Positions 33,934-42,156 of a stretch of DNA of 52,372 nt are shown piece by piece. Source of the DNA: an uncultured Lachnospiraceae bacterium (GTDB lineage: Bacteria > Bacillota > Clostridia > Lachnospirales > Lachnospiraceae); NCBI GenBank assembly GCA_902489645.1, contig CABUAW010000012.1:1-52372 (forward strand), written 5' to 3'. Below the pieces are notes generated by a model. The model was not told the origin of the DNA, did no database searches, and worked only from the letters and a program-made list of their open reading frames with translations. Position 1 is the first letter of the stretch. Each line of letters begins with the position of its first letter. Both the position numbers and the translations under genes were made by a program.

Positions 33934-33976
33934 AAAAAGGGCCGATGTACTTCGCAAAGTATACCGGCTCTTTTCA
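33934..33976. terminator. Bidirectional terminator between the YihY/BrkB and SpoIID-domain genes
   Basis: AAAAGGGCCG-TGTACTT pairs with AAGTA-CCGGCTCTTTT (33935-33974) around a short CGCA loop. T runs of four to five follow on both strands, serving the two convergent genes. Confidence 0.85.
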
Positions 33977-33991
33977 GTTCTCATTAAATCT

Positions 33992-36238
33992 TTATTCGGA
34001 AATCAGCTCAGAATCCGGGAAAAAATATGTTAAAATCTCATCATAAGTTTTTCCCATCTCCGCCATTTTCATTGCCCCGTTCTGGCTCATTCCGCAGCCA
34101 TGGCCATAGCCGCCGCCATGAATAAGATACCCCTCGCATACATCATTTTCAATGACCGCATCCATATAAAAATATCCGCTCGGAAGCAGTTCCCAGCCCG
34201 TGACCGTCTCTCCGCTTTGCGGAATAAGTTCGGCATTTACCGGAGAGAATACCTGACGGATTTTATATTCACCATAGACTGTACATATATCCAGGCTTCC
34301 ATCAAGACAAATGGCTTTGAGTAAGCCGCTCTCCGCCCGTTCAAGGACCGTAATACTCTCCAGTTCGCCAATATCCGTCAGACATACATTCCGCACACTG
34401 TTTTGTATATCCTGCGCCGATATAAATGTCTGCCACCGAAACCAGGGTAAATCCTGTTCAAAATAATCGATGCCGTCTTCCATATTAATAAAACGCCTGA
34501 AATCTTCTTCCTGCATCAGATTCAGGCCAACCGAATCATCGCTTAAAAATACGGACACCGCCGCTTCGCCCTCAGAATCTCCGCCGCTATACCAGACGTC
34601 CTTTGCATCCGAGGTATGACCGCAGGAAGTCGAAAAGAAATAGGTGGCTGTCAGCCCCTCCGGATTTTGGAGGACCTGCCCCCGCGTTTCAGATGCCGCC
34701 TGAATACTCTCCGCGCACTCTTCCTGGTTGTTATAAACCTGACTGGACACCGTATCGTCTAAATTCGCCGGATAATCCCGAAATGTCGTTCCCAACGCCC
34801 GCATACCAAAGGTTCGCGCACATACGGCCTGTACCTTCAGGGCTTCCTCTCCATAAGACACCGGCATTTCCCCCGGAATAACCCCGGCCACATAATCCTC
34901 CAGATTCACTTCATTGATAAGCAGCAGCGTATTCCCGCTATCCTCCAGATAAATGGAGCCGTGATAGGCCGGCGCCCCATAGCTTCGCTCCAAAGACAAA
35001 ATCCGTATTCTTCCCCGTTCACTTTCAGCCTTAACTATCGCACTGCCTTCTCCGGCCTCGATAGTCACCTCGCTGCCCCCATCATACCTGTAAACACTGT
35101 CGCCCCGGGTCAGGATAAAAGCCTCGTCGGATGTCACCGTAGCTGAAGGCTGCTCATAGACATCCCCTGCGCCATGAAGCAATACCCGGATTGTCTCTTC
35201 GGCATAGTCCTGATAAATAATACCGCAGATTTCATTTCCCTGCAGCACAAATTCATAAACGGTTCCGTCGGCTGCCAAAGATTCCTTCGATAGAACCTGC
35301 GGCGACGGCGCCACCTGATAAATTGCCAAATGGCCGGAAGCCGGAACCTCTCCATAATTTTCAAGTGTGAAACTATTCTCTCCGATACCCGTCAACGCAT
35401 CCTTAATACGTCTTGTCTTATAATCCACTTTGCTCAATTTGCCGTCAGTGAATGTCAAATCTCCCATATTGGGTTCCAGTTTTTGATTCAATTTCCCATC
35501 CAGCTTCATCTGACGCTCAAAGCCTTTGAAAAACACCCGGATTTCACTCTCTTCCCCCGATTCTATCCAGACATTTTCCAGACGGCATATTTCATCATTT
35601 TCTCCAATAATACATAAAATCTCGTCACCGGCCATATACACCCCAACAGACTTATCCATATATACATCCACGGCCAACCCGTCGGCCTGCTTCACGCCCT
35701 CCGTTGTCAGAACCTGCCAGGCTCCCAAACCGGATATATTGGACGGCGTTCCATGGATGGCCAGATTTTTTCTCTGAACCTTCGGATTTTCCGCCAAAAG
35801 CAATTGGTAAACTTCGCACCACTGTTTTTTGGGAACCATGCCGTCATCCTGACGGTATTTCATGGAAAATGACAGTAGTTCTTCGGACAAATGAAAGTAT
35901 TCCATAATATGTCTCAAATCACCATAGGTAAATGTGTCTGCCGGATGAAAACCGCCGTCATCCTTCGGCGCCATCCATCCTTCGTTTAAGGCGACGGCCG
36001 CATAGGCACCGTACCATTCCTCCATGGATATATCCGCCGGCCAATCCGCGTCCCGCCCGGCGTTCCCCATTGCCTCACATTCCGAAGCATCATACCGCAT
36101 CAACGCCAGCATACGGGCAATCTGGGCCCGGTTCATCATCTCATTGGCTGACCATTGCCGGTGAATATTCAGAAAATAAAACAGCAAAACCGTCAGGGCC
36201 ACTGCAAAAATACCAATATGTAACAGGTACTTGCGCAA
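33992..36238 (-). CDS. SpoIID/LytB-domain protein with N-terminal membrane anchor
   Basis: Cell-wall acting protein of about 748 residues. A single N-terminal transmembrane segment (YLLHIGIFAVALTVLLFYFL) is followed by an SLH-like region (about 30-130), a long beta-rich middle, and a C-terminal SpoIID domain: VNLEDYVAGVIPGEMPVSYG, ALKVQAVCARTFGMRAL, ATYFFSTSCGHTSDAKDVW and GGGYGHGCGMSQNGAMKMAE, with the Glu of PGEMP as predicted lytic transglycosylase catalytic residue. The open frame begins at an ATG at 36307, but that stretch encodes a terminator hairpin, so a TTG at 36238 after AGAGGAG is preferred; this start is not certain. It acts on glycan strands at the membrane-wall interface, perhaps in sporulation or germination. 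Confidence 0.82.
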   Translation of the reverse strand: MRKYLLHIGIFAVALTVLLFYFLNIHRQWSANEMMNRAQIARMLALMRYDASECEAMGNAGRDADWPADISMEEWYGAYAAVALNEGWMAPKDDGGFHPADTFTYGDLRHIMEYFHLSEELLSFSMKYRQDDGMVPKKQWCEVYQLLLAENPKVQRKNLAIHGTPSNISGLGAWQVLTTEGVKQADGLAVDVYMDKSVGVYMAGDEILCIIGENDEICRLENVWIESGEESEIRVFFKGFERQMKLDGKLNQKLEPNMGDLTFTDGKLSKVDYKTRRIKDALTGIGENSFTLENYGEVPASGHLAIYQVAPSPQVLSKESLAADGTVYEFVLQGNEICGIIYQDYAEETIRVLLHGAGDVYEQPSATVTSDEAFILTRGDSVYRYDGGSEVTIEAGEGSAIVKAESERGRIRILSLERSYGAPAYHGSIYLEDSGNTLLLINEVNLEDYVAGVIPGEMPVSYGEEALKVQAVCARTFGMRALGTTFRDYPANLDDTVSSQVYNNQEECAESIQAASETRGQVLQNPEGLTATYFFSTSCGHTSDAKDVWYSGGDSEGEAAVSVFLSDDSVGLNLMQEEDFRRFINMEDGIDYFEQDLPWFRWQTFISAQDIQNSVRNVCLTDIGELESITVLERAESGLLKAICLDGSLDICTVYGEYKIRQVFSPVNAELIPQSGETVTGWELLPSGYFYMDAVIENDVCEGYLIHGGGYGHGCGMSQNGAMKMAEMGKTYDEILTYFFPDSELISE

Positions 36239-36267
36239 AAACAGCTCATCTCCTCTCACTCCATATA

Positions 36268-36303
36268 AAAAGAAAAAGACGGCCAACATACCGTCTTTTG
36301 TAA
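36268..36303 (-). terminator. Terminator of the 6S-like RNA
   Basis: AAAAGACGG and CCGTCTTTT (36299-36291 and 36282-36274) enclose an 8-base loop on the minus strand, and the T run continues as TTTTTC TTTTT. It ends the small RNA just before the SpoIID-domain gene. Confidence 0.8.
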
Positions 36304-36314
36304 ACATTTCATAT

Positions 36315-36493
36315 ATACCCAGAGTGCCGTTTCCTGCCTTTTGACGCCTAACCCGACGCCAAGTGGGTTACCTCATCAAGTTTTCTGTCTTCCACTGCAA
36401 ACGGAGGCCTGACATATTCTTAATATATGGTATCCCGTACAAAATAATGTAGGTTCAAAACAGCAGGAGCATCGTACACCCCAGGCTATTTTC
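36315..36493 (-). ncRNA. ssrS: Probable 6S RNA
   Basis: About 180 nt on the minus strand between a consensus promoter and an intrinsic terminator, with no coding frame. The 5' end (ATAGCCTGGGGTG) pairs imperfectly with the 3' end (CACTCTGGGTAT); inside, CCTGC...TTTTGA pairs with TCAAAA..GCAGG; a central hairpin TAACCC/GGGTTA lies at about 36350-36372. This long, bulged rod with an internal open region and a length near 180 nt fits 6S RNA, the regulator that binds RNA polymerase holoenzyme. I assign it from structure and the TTTTGAACC-type sequence by memory, not by search; another structured RNA is possible. Confidence 0.65.
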
Positions 36494-36500
36494 TTCATTT

Positions 36501-36529
36501 ATTATATCCTATATACATTTAAAATTCAA
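36501..36529 (-). promoter_or_regulatory. Promoter of the 6S-like RNA
   Basis: On the minus strand TTGAAT (36529-36524), 17-base spacer, TATAAT (36506-36501); transcription would start near 36494. Confidence 0.8.
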
Positions 36530-36651
36530 GTATCAATCATACACATCATTTATATAACAAAAATTGTCATTGGCTTTCCTCCGTATGGACTTTTTTCTCG
36601 CTCCGTGATACTATTAGTATATGCAAATTTACATATAAGATGAGGTTTACA

Positions 36652-37491
36652 ATGAAAAAACTTTCAAAACTTACCCAATCCATTACACATTTATTTACAA
36701 TACTGTCCGGGGCTATTCTTTTTTTCATCTGTCCCCGTCTCATGCTGGACCATCAAAAAAAGTGGGCGCCATTTATGCACTGGGACTATGCCCACCGTGG
36801 TCTTCACGATAATCTGTGGGGCGTGCCGGAAAATTCGCTTCCTGCATTTCAGGCGGCGGTGGACAAGGGCTACGGCATTGAACTGGATGTCCATTTGACT
36901 GCGGATAACGAACTGGTTGTCCACCACGACGACACTCTCTACCGGATGTGTCATGTGGAGCGGGATATCAAGGATATGACCCTTAAAGAAATCCGTCAGT
37001 ATACGCTGCTCGGAACCGCCGAAAAAATTCCGACACTTCAAGAGGTCCTTGAACTGGTTGACGGTAAAGTCCCGCTTCTGGTTGAATTGAAAACCGAGGC
37101 CCATACCTGCGACCGTTTATGCCGTATTTTTTCCAAAACCATGCGAAGCTATAATGGTAAATATATCCTGGAGTCCTTCAATCCACTGGCTCTTCGATGG
37201 TTTCGCAAAAATGAACCTCAGGTTTTACGCGGGCAGCTCTCCTGCAACTTTTTTAAAGAAAAACCCCACTGTGACCTCGTATTGTTTATGATTACTGTTT
37301 TAGGCTCTAACTTTCTGGCCCGACCGGATTTTATATCCTACAAATACACGGATTACAGAAATCCGATGGTCCGTATTAACTGCCGTCTGTTTCAGGCCCG
37401 TCTGGCTCTCTGGACAATTAATACAATGGATGCCTATGACGCCGTCCGGAACAATGCGGACATGATTATATTCGAAGGTATTGAACCGTAA
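36652..37491 (+). CDS. Glycerophosphodiester phosphodiesterase family protein
   Basis: 279-residue GDPD-fold enzyme that hydrolyses glycerophosphodiesters to glycerol-3-phosphate and an alcohol. An N-terminal hydrophobic segment (LFTILSGAILFFICPRLML) anchors it to the membrane. The catalytic barrel begins DYAHRGLHDNLWGVPENSLP with the first His, then GIELDVHLTADNELVVHHDD, giving the Glu/Asp metal ligands and the second His; VPLLVELKTEAH follows. The ATG at 36652 has GAGGTTTACA before it; an in-frame ATG at 36640 overlaps that ribosome site and is rejected. Confidence 0.9.
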   Translation: MKKLSKLTQSITHLFTILSGAILFFICPRLMLDHQKKWAPFMHWDYAHRGLHDNLWGVPENSLPAFQAAVDKGYGIELDVHLTADNELVVHHDDTLYRMCHVERDIKDMTLKEIRQYTLLGTAEKIPTLQEVLELVDGKVPLLVELKTEAHTCDRLCRIFSKTMRSYNGKYILESFNPLALRWFRKNEPQVLRGQLSCNFFKEKPHCDLVLFMITVLGSNFLARPDFISYKYTDYRNPMVRINCRLFQARLALWTINTMDAYDAVRNNADMIIFEGIEP

Positions 37492-37498
37492 CCTAAAA

Positions 37499-37557
37499 TG
37501 GGAATGTCATCAGACCATCAAGTTTTTATGAAGGCCGGATAACATTCCCGTTTCGTT
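37499..37557. terminator. Terminator between the GDPD and isochorismatase-like genes
   Basis: GGGAATGT (37500-37507) pairs with ACATTCCC near 37541-37548 across a long, partly structured loop. GTTTCGTTTTT follows on the plus strand. It separates two convergent genes; the minus-strand T run is poor. Confidence 0.6.
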
Positions 37558-37558
37558 T

Positions 37559-38200
37559 TTACTTATTCTTCAAACACCTGCAAATATCCTCTGTCTCCGT
37601 TACCGTGACACCGATATTCTTTAATTCCAAAAGCCCCTTCTCATACAGTCCGGACATGGCATCGGCCGCCAGGACAATACGAAAATCTCTCTCGCTGGCT
37701 TCATATATCGACGTCCTCGGACAATTTGGAAAATTACAGCCGGAAAAAATTAATGTATTTATTCCTTTTTCCCTGAGAAAATCCTCCAATCCGGTACGAT
37801 AAAAAGCACCCCACCGCGATTTATACATAACCCAGTCATTCTCGCCAATCTGCTGAAAATCTCCGCGAATCAGAGCATCCCAGTCTAAAGGCGGTGCGTT
37901 ATCCGGTTTTAAAGTTTCCGGAAATTCGGCCCCTTCCGAATAAGGAGCAAACAAAAGCGTCCCCTTTTGAACAAGCTCTCTTCGACATAAATCTACATTT
38001 GAGCCGTCCGCAAGATAAGCCCTGACCACATGAATCAACGGTATGCCGCCTTCACGCACGCCTTTGGTCAATTCCTCCAGTTTTGGAAAAATATCATAGC
38101 TTCCGGGAACCTCGAAAGGCGCTCCCGGTAAAATACAATCATTTTGAAAATCAATTATAATTAATGCACTATGCCTGTAATCCGGCGCCAGCAAATCCAT
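37559..38200 (-). CDS. Isochorismatase-family cysteine hydrolase
   Basis: 213-residue cytoplasmic hydrolase of the nicotinamidase/isochorismatase fold. Catalytic Asp in ALIIIDFQNDCI near residue 18, catalytic-region Lys in WVMYKSRWGAFYRT near 130, and nucleophile Cys in LIFSGCNFPNCPRTSIYEAS near 160. The frame is open 28 codons upstream into thrC, but GGGGGAACAGACT precedes ATG 38200, so that start is used, 29 bases after thrC. The typical reaction is amide hydrolysis (nicotinamidase or N-carbamoyl hydrolase); substrate unknown. Probably co-transcribed with thrC. Confidence 0.85.
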   Translation of the reverse strand: MDLLAPDYRHSALIIIDFQNDCILPGAPFEVPGSYDIFPKLEELTKGVREGGIPLIHVVRAYLADGSNVDLCRRELVQKGTLLFAPYSEGAEFPETLKPDNAPPLDWDALIRGDFQQIGENDWVMYKSRWGAFYRTGLEDFLREKGINTLIFSGCNFPNCPRTSIYEASERDFRIVLAADAMSGLYEKGLLELKNIGVTVTETEDICRCLKNK

Positions 38201-38229
38201 AGTCTGTTCCCCCGACCTGTTTCCGCAGT

Positions 38230-39720
38230 CTATTTCATTCCAAGCCACTGTTTGACCGTAGCTTCCATAGCGTCCACGGCGCATACATTGTTATGACGTA
38301 TCGGCGCCGTACGGATTTCCTTAACAGCTTCCGGTTCCGGTGTATTGGACAGTTTTACCAGTTCATCCACCAATTCAAACTCGCCAAGGGCATCATATTT
38401 TTCATCAATGGCTGTCATGACGCTGCGGGCAAACTTATATGGACTGGCTGTGGAGGCGATGACTGTCGGCTTTGTATCCTCTGTATCTGCCACATATTTT
38501 TTATAAACAGAAGCTGCAACCGCCGTATGCGTATCAATCACATAGCCCGTATTTTCATAAAGGTTCTTAATCGCTTCGGCCGTTTCTTTTTCGTCGGCAT
38601 AATTGCCGTAGAAATCTGTCAGTCCCGCTTTCATTTCCTCTGTAATCGTGTATTCGCCCGCACCGGAAAGTGCCTGCATCATTGCCGAATTCTTTTCGGC
38701 GTCATTTCCCGCAATACGATAAATCAGACGTTCCAGATTGCTAGAAATCAGAATATCCATCGACGGAGAAGACGTCACAGTAAACTCACGCTTTTTATCA
38801 TATGTACCTGTGGTAAAGAAATCAAACAATACTTTATTTGTATTGGACGCACAGATTAATTTATCTACCGGAAGGCCGATAAGCTTCGCATAATAAGCGG
38901 CCAGAATATTTCCGAAGTTTCCGGTCGGCACCGTAATATTTATCAAATCGCCGTTTTTAATCTGCTCGTTCTTTACGAGAGTCGCATAGGCATAGACATA
39001 ATACACAACCTGAGGCACCAGACGGCCGATATTGATAGAATTTGCAGAAGAAAACTGAAAACCGGAGGCCGCCAGCTCTTTTGCCAGCTCCTGGTCATTA
39101 AACATCTTCTTCACACCGGTCTGAGCATCATCAAAGTTTCCTTCAATGCCTACAACAAATGTATTCTCACCCTTCTGGGTAACCATCTGTTTTTCCTGAA
39201 CCGGACTTACACCATCCTTTGGATAGAATACGATAATCCGTGTTCCCGGAACATCGGCAAAGCCGGCCATAGCGGCCTTTCCCGTATCCCCGGATGTGGC
39301 TGTCAAAATAACGATTTCATTATCCACATGGTTTTTCTTTGCAGCCGTTGTCATTAAATGAGGCAGAATAGATAAAGCCATATCTTTAAAGGCAATCGTA
39401 TTTCCATGGAAAAGCTCCAGGAAATAGGCGCCGTCAGCCTGTACCAACGGAGCGATGACTTCCGTATCAAATTTAGAATCATAGGCGTTTGCGATACAGT
39501 TTTTCAGTTCTTCTTCTGTAAAATCTGTCAAAAAGAGTTTCATCACCTCATAAGCTACTTCCTGATAGCTCATGGCTGCCAATTTTTCTACCGGTACTTC
39601 CAATTTTGGCAGGGATGTCGGTACAAATAAACCGCCGTCATCCGCAAGTCCTTTTAATATGGCCTGAGATGCGGTTACTGCTTCGCCATGCCCCCGTGTG
39701 CTGGTATATGTCAAATTCAT
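38230..39720 (-). CDS. thrC: Threonine synthase
   Basis: PLP enzyme converting O-phosphohomoserine to threonine, the last step of threonine synthesis. 496 residues from MNLTYTSTRGHGEAV, normal for the long threonine synthase class. The PLP Lys lies in LFHGNTIAFKDMALSILPHL near residue 110; TATSGDTGKAAMAGFADV near 150 and TVPTGNFGNILAAYYAKLIG near 270 bind the cofactor phosphate. AGAGGGAAG precedes this ATG; twelve upstream codons in the same frame are rejected. A good promoter lies just upstream. Confidence 0.96.
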   Translation of the reverse strand: MNLTYTSTRGHGEAVTASQAILKGLADDGGLFVPTSLPKLEVPVEKLAAMSYQEVAYEVMKLFLTDFTEEELKNCIANAYDSKFDTEVIAPLVQADGAYFLELFHGNTIAFKDMALSILPHLMTTAAKKNHVDNEIVILTATSGDTGKAAMAGFADVPGTRIIVFYPKDGVSPVQEKQMVTQKGENTFVVGIEGNFDDAQTGVKKMFNDQELAKELAASGFQFSSANSINIGRLVPQVVYYVYAYATLVKNEQIKNGDLINITVPTGNFGNILAAYYAKLIGLPVDKLICASNTNKVLFDFFTTGTYDKKREFTVTSSPSMDILISSNLERLIYRIAGNDAEKNSAMMQALSGAGEYTITEEMKAGLTDFYGNYADEKETAEAIKNLYENTGYVIDTHTAVAASVYKKYVADTEDTKPTVIASTASPYKFARSVMTAIDEKYDALGEFELVDELVKLSNTPEPEAVKEIRTAPIRHNNVCAVDAMEATVKQWLGMK

Positions 39721-39759
39721 CTTTCTTCCCTCTTTCTCTATCAAAAAAATATGCACTTT

Positions 39760-39788
39760 AGTATATCACAGTATTAATCGGGCTTCAA
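39760..39788 (-). promoter_or_regulatory. Promoter of thrC
   Basis: On the minus strand TTGAAG (39788-39783), 17-base spacer, TATACT (39765-39760). The -35 overlaps the last codons of the upstream membrane-protein gene. Confidence 0.65.
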
Positions 39789-40468
39789 GCCTCTTTCGCC
39801 ATCTGATTTTCATATTGAATGTACAATATTTTGAACAAAATCCACAAAACAGCAATCCCAATGACCGGAATCCACCATTGAATATCAAACAGATGGATAT
39901 CCGACAAAAAATAAACGCCGCCGTAAGCCGCAACGATAATAATCGCAATCAGAACAATAAGTCCGGTCATCTGCTGATTTGTCATACGGTTCGTCTTCGT
40001 TTTTAATATTCCCGATACATAAAGATAAATGAGAACGGTTCCCAGAAGAATCGCCGCTGTCGCCGTCAAATATCCCAAATTTATCTCTACCGGATTTTTG
40101 AAAAAGTTTCCGCCGGCAATCATCGTATCGACCAGACGTACCAAATACATCAGCGCCAGCGCATATATAATCGTCACGCCCCTGGATAAAACAAGTTCCT
40201 TCGCTGAAGCGCGGCGCATATTTTCGCAAAGTTTATTACAATATTCCCGGTAATCGCCACCGGATAAGATGTCCAGATTTTTTCGTTTATTATAAGAACG
40301 CAGCGTATTTCGAATAATCGTTTTACGCACCTGTTCGATATCGTAATCGCATATTTTCTGGGTTTTCATATATCCGACCATGTCCGACAAAAGCTTTCTG
40401 TCGTTGACATTCAAACGTCTCTCTCGTTCTTTATTTTCCCTTTTCAGACTGTTTAAGAGATTTTCCAT
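39785..40468 (-). CDS. Membrane protein of unknown function
   Basis: 227 residues. The first 85 are charged and helical (LNSLKRENKERERRLNVNDR), without a coiled-coil family I can name, and look cytoplasmic. Four hydrophobic segments follow (about residues 95-115, 130-152, 165-188 and 195-215). AAGGAGAGAAGG precedes the ATG. The layout resembles the DUF1129/DUF1048-type group of Firmicute membrane proteins seen beside PadR regulators, but no PadR gene is here and I do not claim membership. It is followed directly by the thrC promoter. Confidence 0.7.
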   Translation of the reverse strand: MENLLNSLKRENKERERRLNVNDRKLLSDMVGYMKTQKICDYDIEQVRKTIIRNTLRSYNKRKNLDILSGGDYREYCNKLCENMRRASAKELVLSRGVTIIYALALMYLVRLVDTMIAGGNFFKNPVEINLGYLTATAAILLGTVLIYLYVSGILKTKTNRMTNQQMTGLIVLIAIIIVAAYGGVYFLSDIHLFDIQWWIPVIGIAVLWILFKILYIQYENQMAKEA

Positions 40469-40495
40469 GTACCTTCTCTCCTTCAGTATACAAAT

Positions 40496-40559
40496 GGCGG
40501 CCGAAAAACTCCGGCCGCCCCAGGTAAACCGGAAAAACTGCAGAGCATATGTTTTCCGG
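40496..40559. other. Two stem-loops after metQ
   Basis: GGCGGCCG/CGGCCGCC (40496-40503 and 40512-40519) and CCGGAAAAAC/GTTTTCCGG (40529-40538 and 40551-40559) lie between the metQ stop and the next gene start. Neither has a clean T run on the minus strand, so they may act as mRNA 3' protection or as a weak terminator for metNIQ. Confidence 0.6.
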
Positions 40560-40571
40560 CTGCCGCATCAA

Positions 40572-41462
40572 TTATTCAGTTGGCAATACAGCACCTTCAT
40601 ATGTGGTTTCGATGAAGGATTTGATTTCATCGCTCTTGAGAACTTCTACTAAAGCTTTAATTTCTTCTCTGTCTTCATCGCCTTCACGAACTGCGATAAT
40701 GTTTGCGTAGGTCTGAGCGGCTTCAGAATCTGCCTCTTCTTTCGCTAACGCATCTTTTTCAACACTAAAGTTGGCCTGAAGTGCATAGTTTCCGTTTAAT
40801 ACAACAAAATCTGCGTCCTCTACTGCTCTTGCAATCTGAGCGGCTTCCATTTCGACAATTTTTACATTATATGGATTTTCAGCGATATCATTTGCTGTTG
40901 CATTTAAGCCAGCGTCTTCTTTTAATGTAATGATGCCGTTTGCTTCAAGAAGAAGTAAAGCTCTTGCTTCGTTTGTTGCGTCATTAGGAACAATAATTTC
41001 AGCGCCATCCGGAATGTTTGCTAAATCATTGGATTTTCCAGGATAGATTCCCAGCGGCTCATAATGAATAGCGCCTGCGGAAACAAGATTGGTTCCCTGT
41101 TCTTCATTAAAGTTTTCAAGATACGGTGTGTGCTGGAAATAGTTCGCATCCACATCCCCTGCATCAACAACTTTGTTTGGCTGAACATAATCTGTAAATT
41201 CAACAACTTCCAATTCGATGCCTTTTTCAGCCATTAATTCTTTGGCTGCATTTAAAATCTCAGCATGAGGTGTTGGTGTTGCGGCAATTGTTAATTTTGT
41301 TCCAGCTTCAGCAGCGCCTGTTTCTTCTCCTGTCTCTGCGGCTGTTTCTGCGGTTGTCTCCGCCTGTGTTTCTGCAGTTGTCTCTTTTGCAGAATTTCCG
41401 CATCCTGTGACTGCTGCTACGCAAAATGCTGCAGTCAGTACTAAAGCTAATCCTTTTTTCAT
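40572..41462 (-). CDS. metQ: MetQ/NlpA-family methionine-binding lipoprotein
   Basis: 296-residue extracellular lipoprotein of the methionine ABC importer. The signal peptide MKKGLALVLTAAFCVAAVTGC ends in a lipobox; an Ala/Thr/Glu-rich linker (about 25-55) follows. The NlpA domain shows LTIAATPTPHAEILNAAKEL, VDANYFQHTPYLENFNEEQG and IIVPNDATNEARALLLLEAN, all typical of MetQ; these residues build the D/L-methionine pocket. It is the last gene of metN-metI-metQ, 25 bases after metI. Confidence 0.95.
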   Translation of the reverse strand: MKKGLALVLTAAFCVAAVTGCGNSAKETTAETQAETTAETAAETGEETGAAEAGTKLTIAATPTPHAEILNAAKELMAEKGIELEVVEFTDYVQPNKVVDAGDVDANYFQHTPYLENFNEEQGTNLVSAGAIHYEPLGIYPGKSNDLANIPDGAEIIVPNDATNEARALLLLEANGIITLKEDAGLNATANDIAENPYNVKIVEMEAAQIARAVEDADFVVLNGNYALQANFSVEKDALAKEEADSEAAQTYANIIAVREGDEDREEIKALVEVLKSDEIKSFIETTYEGAVLPTE

Positions 41463-41487
41463 TTTTATTCTTCCTTTCCTTTTTCTT

Positions 41488-42156
41488 CTACTCCCGTATT
41501 CTCTTATCTGTTTTCTTGGAAATCTTCATACCAATCACCTGGAAAATCTGCACCAGAATTACGAGCAGAATAACCGTCACGATAAGAATATCAAACTGGT
41601 AACGGTTATAGCCGTAACGAATGGCGATATCTCCCAAACCGCCGCCGCCAAGGGCTCCGGCCATGGCCGAATATCCAAGAATCGTTCCGACAACAATGGT
41701 ACATCCCACAATCAATGATGTCTTTGCTTCCGGAATAAGGACTTTAAGGATAATCGTTTTCGTGGAGGCTCCCATACTCAAAGCCGCCTCGATGACTCCC
41801 GGGTCCACTTCCAGAAGTGAAGATTCAATCATTCGTGCCACATACGGCGCCGCAGCAATGACCAACGCCACGATTGTCGCTGTCGGTCCATAGCTCTTTC
41901 CCGCAATCAGCCGCATCAGCGGAGTGACCAGAATCATCAGAATTAAGAAAGGTACGGAACGTAATATATTTACAACCACGTCGGCAATCATATTGACCAC
42001 CGGCATCGGGTGCAAACCATTTTTTCGGGTGACCACCAAAAGAATCGCAATCGGCAGTCCTAAAATATAAGAAAAAATTGTAGAAACCAGAACCATGTAC
42101 AAGGTTCCCTGAACGCCTTCGGCTATCATCATCCAAATATCCGAACTAAATAACAT
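41488..42156 (-). CDS. metI: Methionine ABC transporter permease
   Basis: 222-residue permease with about five transmembrane segments. The EAA coupling motif reads IEAALSMGASTKTIILKVLIPEA near residue 125, and GALGGGGLGDIAIRYGYNRY near 175 is diagnostic for MetI. The start overlaps the end of metN by 11 bases, indicating translational coupling. Confidence 0.95.
   Translation of the reverse strand: MLFSSDIWMMIAEGVQGTLYMVLVSTIFSYILGLPIAILLVVTRKNGLHPMPVVNMIADVVVNILRSVPFLILMILVTPLMRLIAGKSYGPTATIVALVIAAAPYVARMIESSLLEVDPGVIEAALSMGASTKTIILKVLIPEAKTSLIVGCTIVVGTILGYSAMAGALGGGGLGDIAIRYGYNRYQFDILIVTVILLVILVQIFQVIGMKISKKTDKRIRE

Noticed and set aside
36239..36307. ATG start of the SpoIID-domain frame at 36307
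   Set aside because: The stretch is a terminator hairpin following the 6S-like RNA; transcripts ending there could not encode it well, and no ribosome site precedes it.
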